Source: Pelargonium nanum | Lineage: Eukaryota > Streptophyta > Magnoliopsida > Geraniales > Geraniaceae | Assembly: GCA_036897485.1 (NCBI GenBank) | Contig: JAYMTF010000459.1 | Location: 1-35,919, forward strand | Direction: 5' to 3' | DNA: 35,919 nt | Shown here: one piece after another, positions 35,200-35,919 of the stretch | How positions within the stretch are numbered: position 1 is the first letter of the stretch | How the letters are laid out: the number at the start of each line of letters is the position of its first letter | Notes under the pieces: generated by a model | Told to the model about the DNA's origin: nothing | What the model saw: only the letters and a program-made list of their open reading frames with translations | The model's database searches: none | Made by a program: the position numbers and the translations under genes

Positions 35200-35919
35200 C
35201 GTGGCGGCGGGTTGTGGTTTGTTGAGGTTATTTTTGGAAATCAATAATTAGATTTTGAAAAATATATATGTAGAGATGTTATATAGAGAGAGTTTTTGGA
35301 GGATTGGTTGTGTAATTTTTGTGTGGTGATGAGTGAAAGTTAAATGAGTGTAAATTAATTTTGTTAACTTAATTTAATGTTTTTTTATTTTGCACCCAAT
35401 AGCTCATTTTTTATTTAATGATCAATATTGTTCATAAATTTGTAGCAAAAAAAAAATATTGTTCATACATTATTTAGTATCTCCCGAGCAAGAGTGATTG
35501 AGCTCGTAAGGTTCGAGTAAGATCAAATTTCGAGTTTTAAGTGTAATTTAAAATGATTGGGATTACGGGGTCAACCTGCAATTTTCAAGAAACACTCGAC
35601 CCGAATTCAACCCGATAATTGAAAAGGTACATTTTACATGACTCGTAGCCACCAATTTTGGGTCGGATTTAAGTGCTTGCGTGTTAACTCTGAATTGGCG
35701 GTTATAGTCATGTAATTTGGAATTTGTACTCAACTAATATGCAAAGACAATGCACACAAACAAGCACTGAGTGCTACTCAATTCATTACTCGTGACATGA
35801 CATCTTCTCGTTTATTTGATCTAGTCCTATCCCGTAAATAAATACAATAACAAAAGTTTTCTTTGATGGAAACGATGTTTTTATAATTTTCTTTGGAAAT
35901 GTCAAGATTTGAGATTATG
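35200..35919. other. LSU 3' flank and AT-rich spacer
   Basis: Probable former 3' untranslated region (A/T-rich, GAGAGAG run near 35285) and then spacer. The stretch 35575-35660 has CGACCCGAATTCAACCCG-like words that also occur in protease introns (for example around 5975-6060 and 7480-7580), suggesting dispersed repeat remains. No gene seen. Confidence 0.5.

Noticed and set aside
34840..35244. 134-codon minus-strand frame starting MISKNNLNKPQ
   Set aside because: It is out of frame with the kinase Gly loop and antisense to the LSU fragment; Leu/Arg low-complexity typical of a shadow frame.

Overview
The window is nuclear DNA from a flowering plant, most likely a eudicot. The genes are split by many AT-rich GT-AG introns, intergenic DNA is very AT-rich, and small transposons (SINE- and MITE-like) are scattered through it. 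The families are plant-specific or plant-typical: a cucumisin-type subtilase, a cytokinin HPt protein, AGCVIII kinase, LSU and CYP71. I cannot name the species.

Layout. 1-3.6 kb: AT-rich intergenic DNA. 3.67-8.26 kb (+): an apparently intact 10-exon subtilisin-like protease of the SBT4.14/XSP1 type. 8.86-10.13 kb and 17.86-18.78 kb: the two arms of an inverted duplication, each with one small secreted 8-cysteine (LTP/2S-albumin-like) gene and its promoter. Between the arms, 10.85-14.39 kb (+): a 6-exon histidine-phosphotransfer-like gene whose phospho-accepting His is replaced by Asn (a pseudo-HPt), then 3.5 kb without a clear gene except a small HPt-exon-like relic. 19.3-20.87 kb (+): acidic ribosomal protein P2 with a classic site II/telo-box promoter. 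21.9-28.0 kb (-): 13-exon CYP71 (WD40 plus cyclophilin), convergent with P2, with a GC-AG intron, repeat-rich introns and a 25-bp triplicated promoter element. 28.3-30.5 kb: intergenic, with a SINE-like element and a short fold-back element. 30.54-35.1 kb (-): an AGC1-12-like kinase with a one-base frameshift and no usable start codon. At 35.0-35.2 kb (+), antisense to the kinase 5' end, lies the C-terminal half of a LOW-SULFUR-responsive (LSU) protein.

The genes do not form an operon or pathway; this is ordinary eukaryotic neighbourhood. The points most worth a second look are: (i) the kinase/LSU junction, where two divergent genes both seem to have lost their 5' ends; (ii) the pseudo-HPt gene and the relic downstream of it; (iii) the inverted pair of cysteine-rich genes, which share loss of one canonical cysteine, carry different extra ones, and differ by a five-copy expansion of intron sequence beside the splice acceptor; and (iv) a SINE family with three copies, two with clear target-site duplications. 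I found no clearly undescribed multi-gene system, CRISPR array, rRNA or true tRNA gene, or viral gene.

Exon boundaries were deduced by hand from splice consensus, reading frame and remembered family sequences. Similarity statements rest on memory of those families, not on a search.
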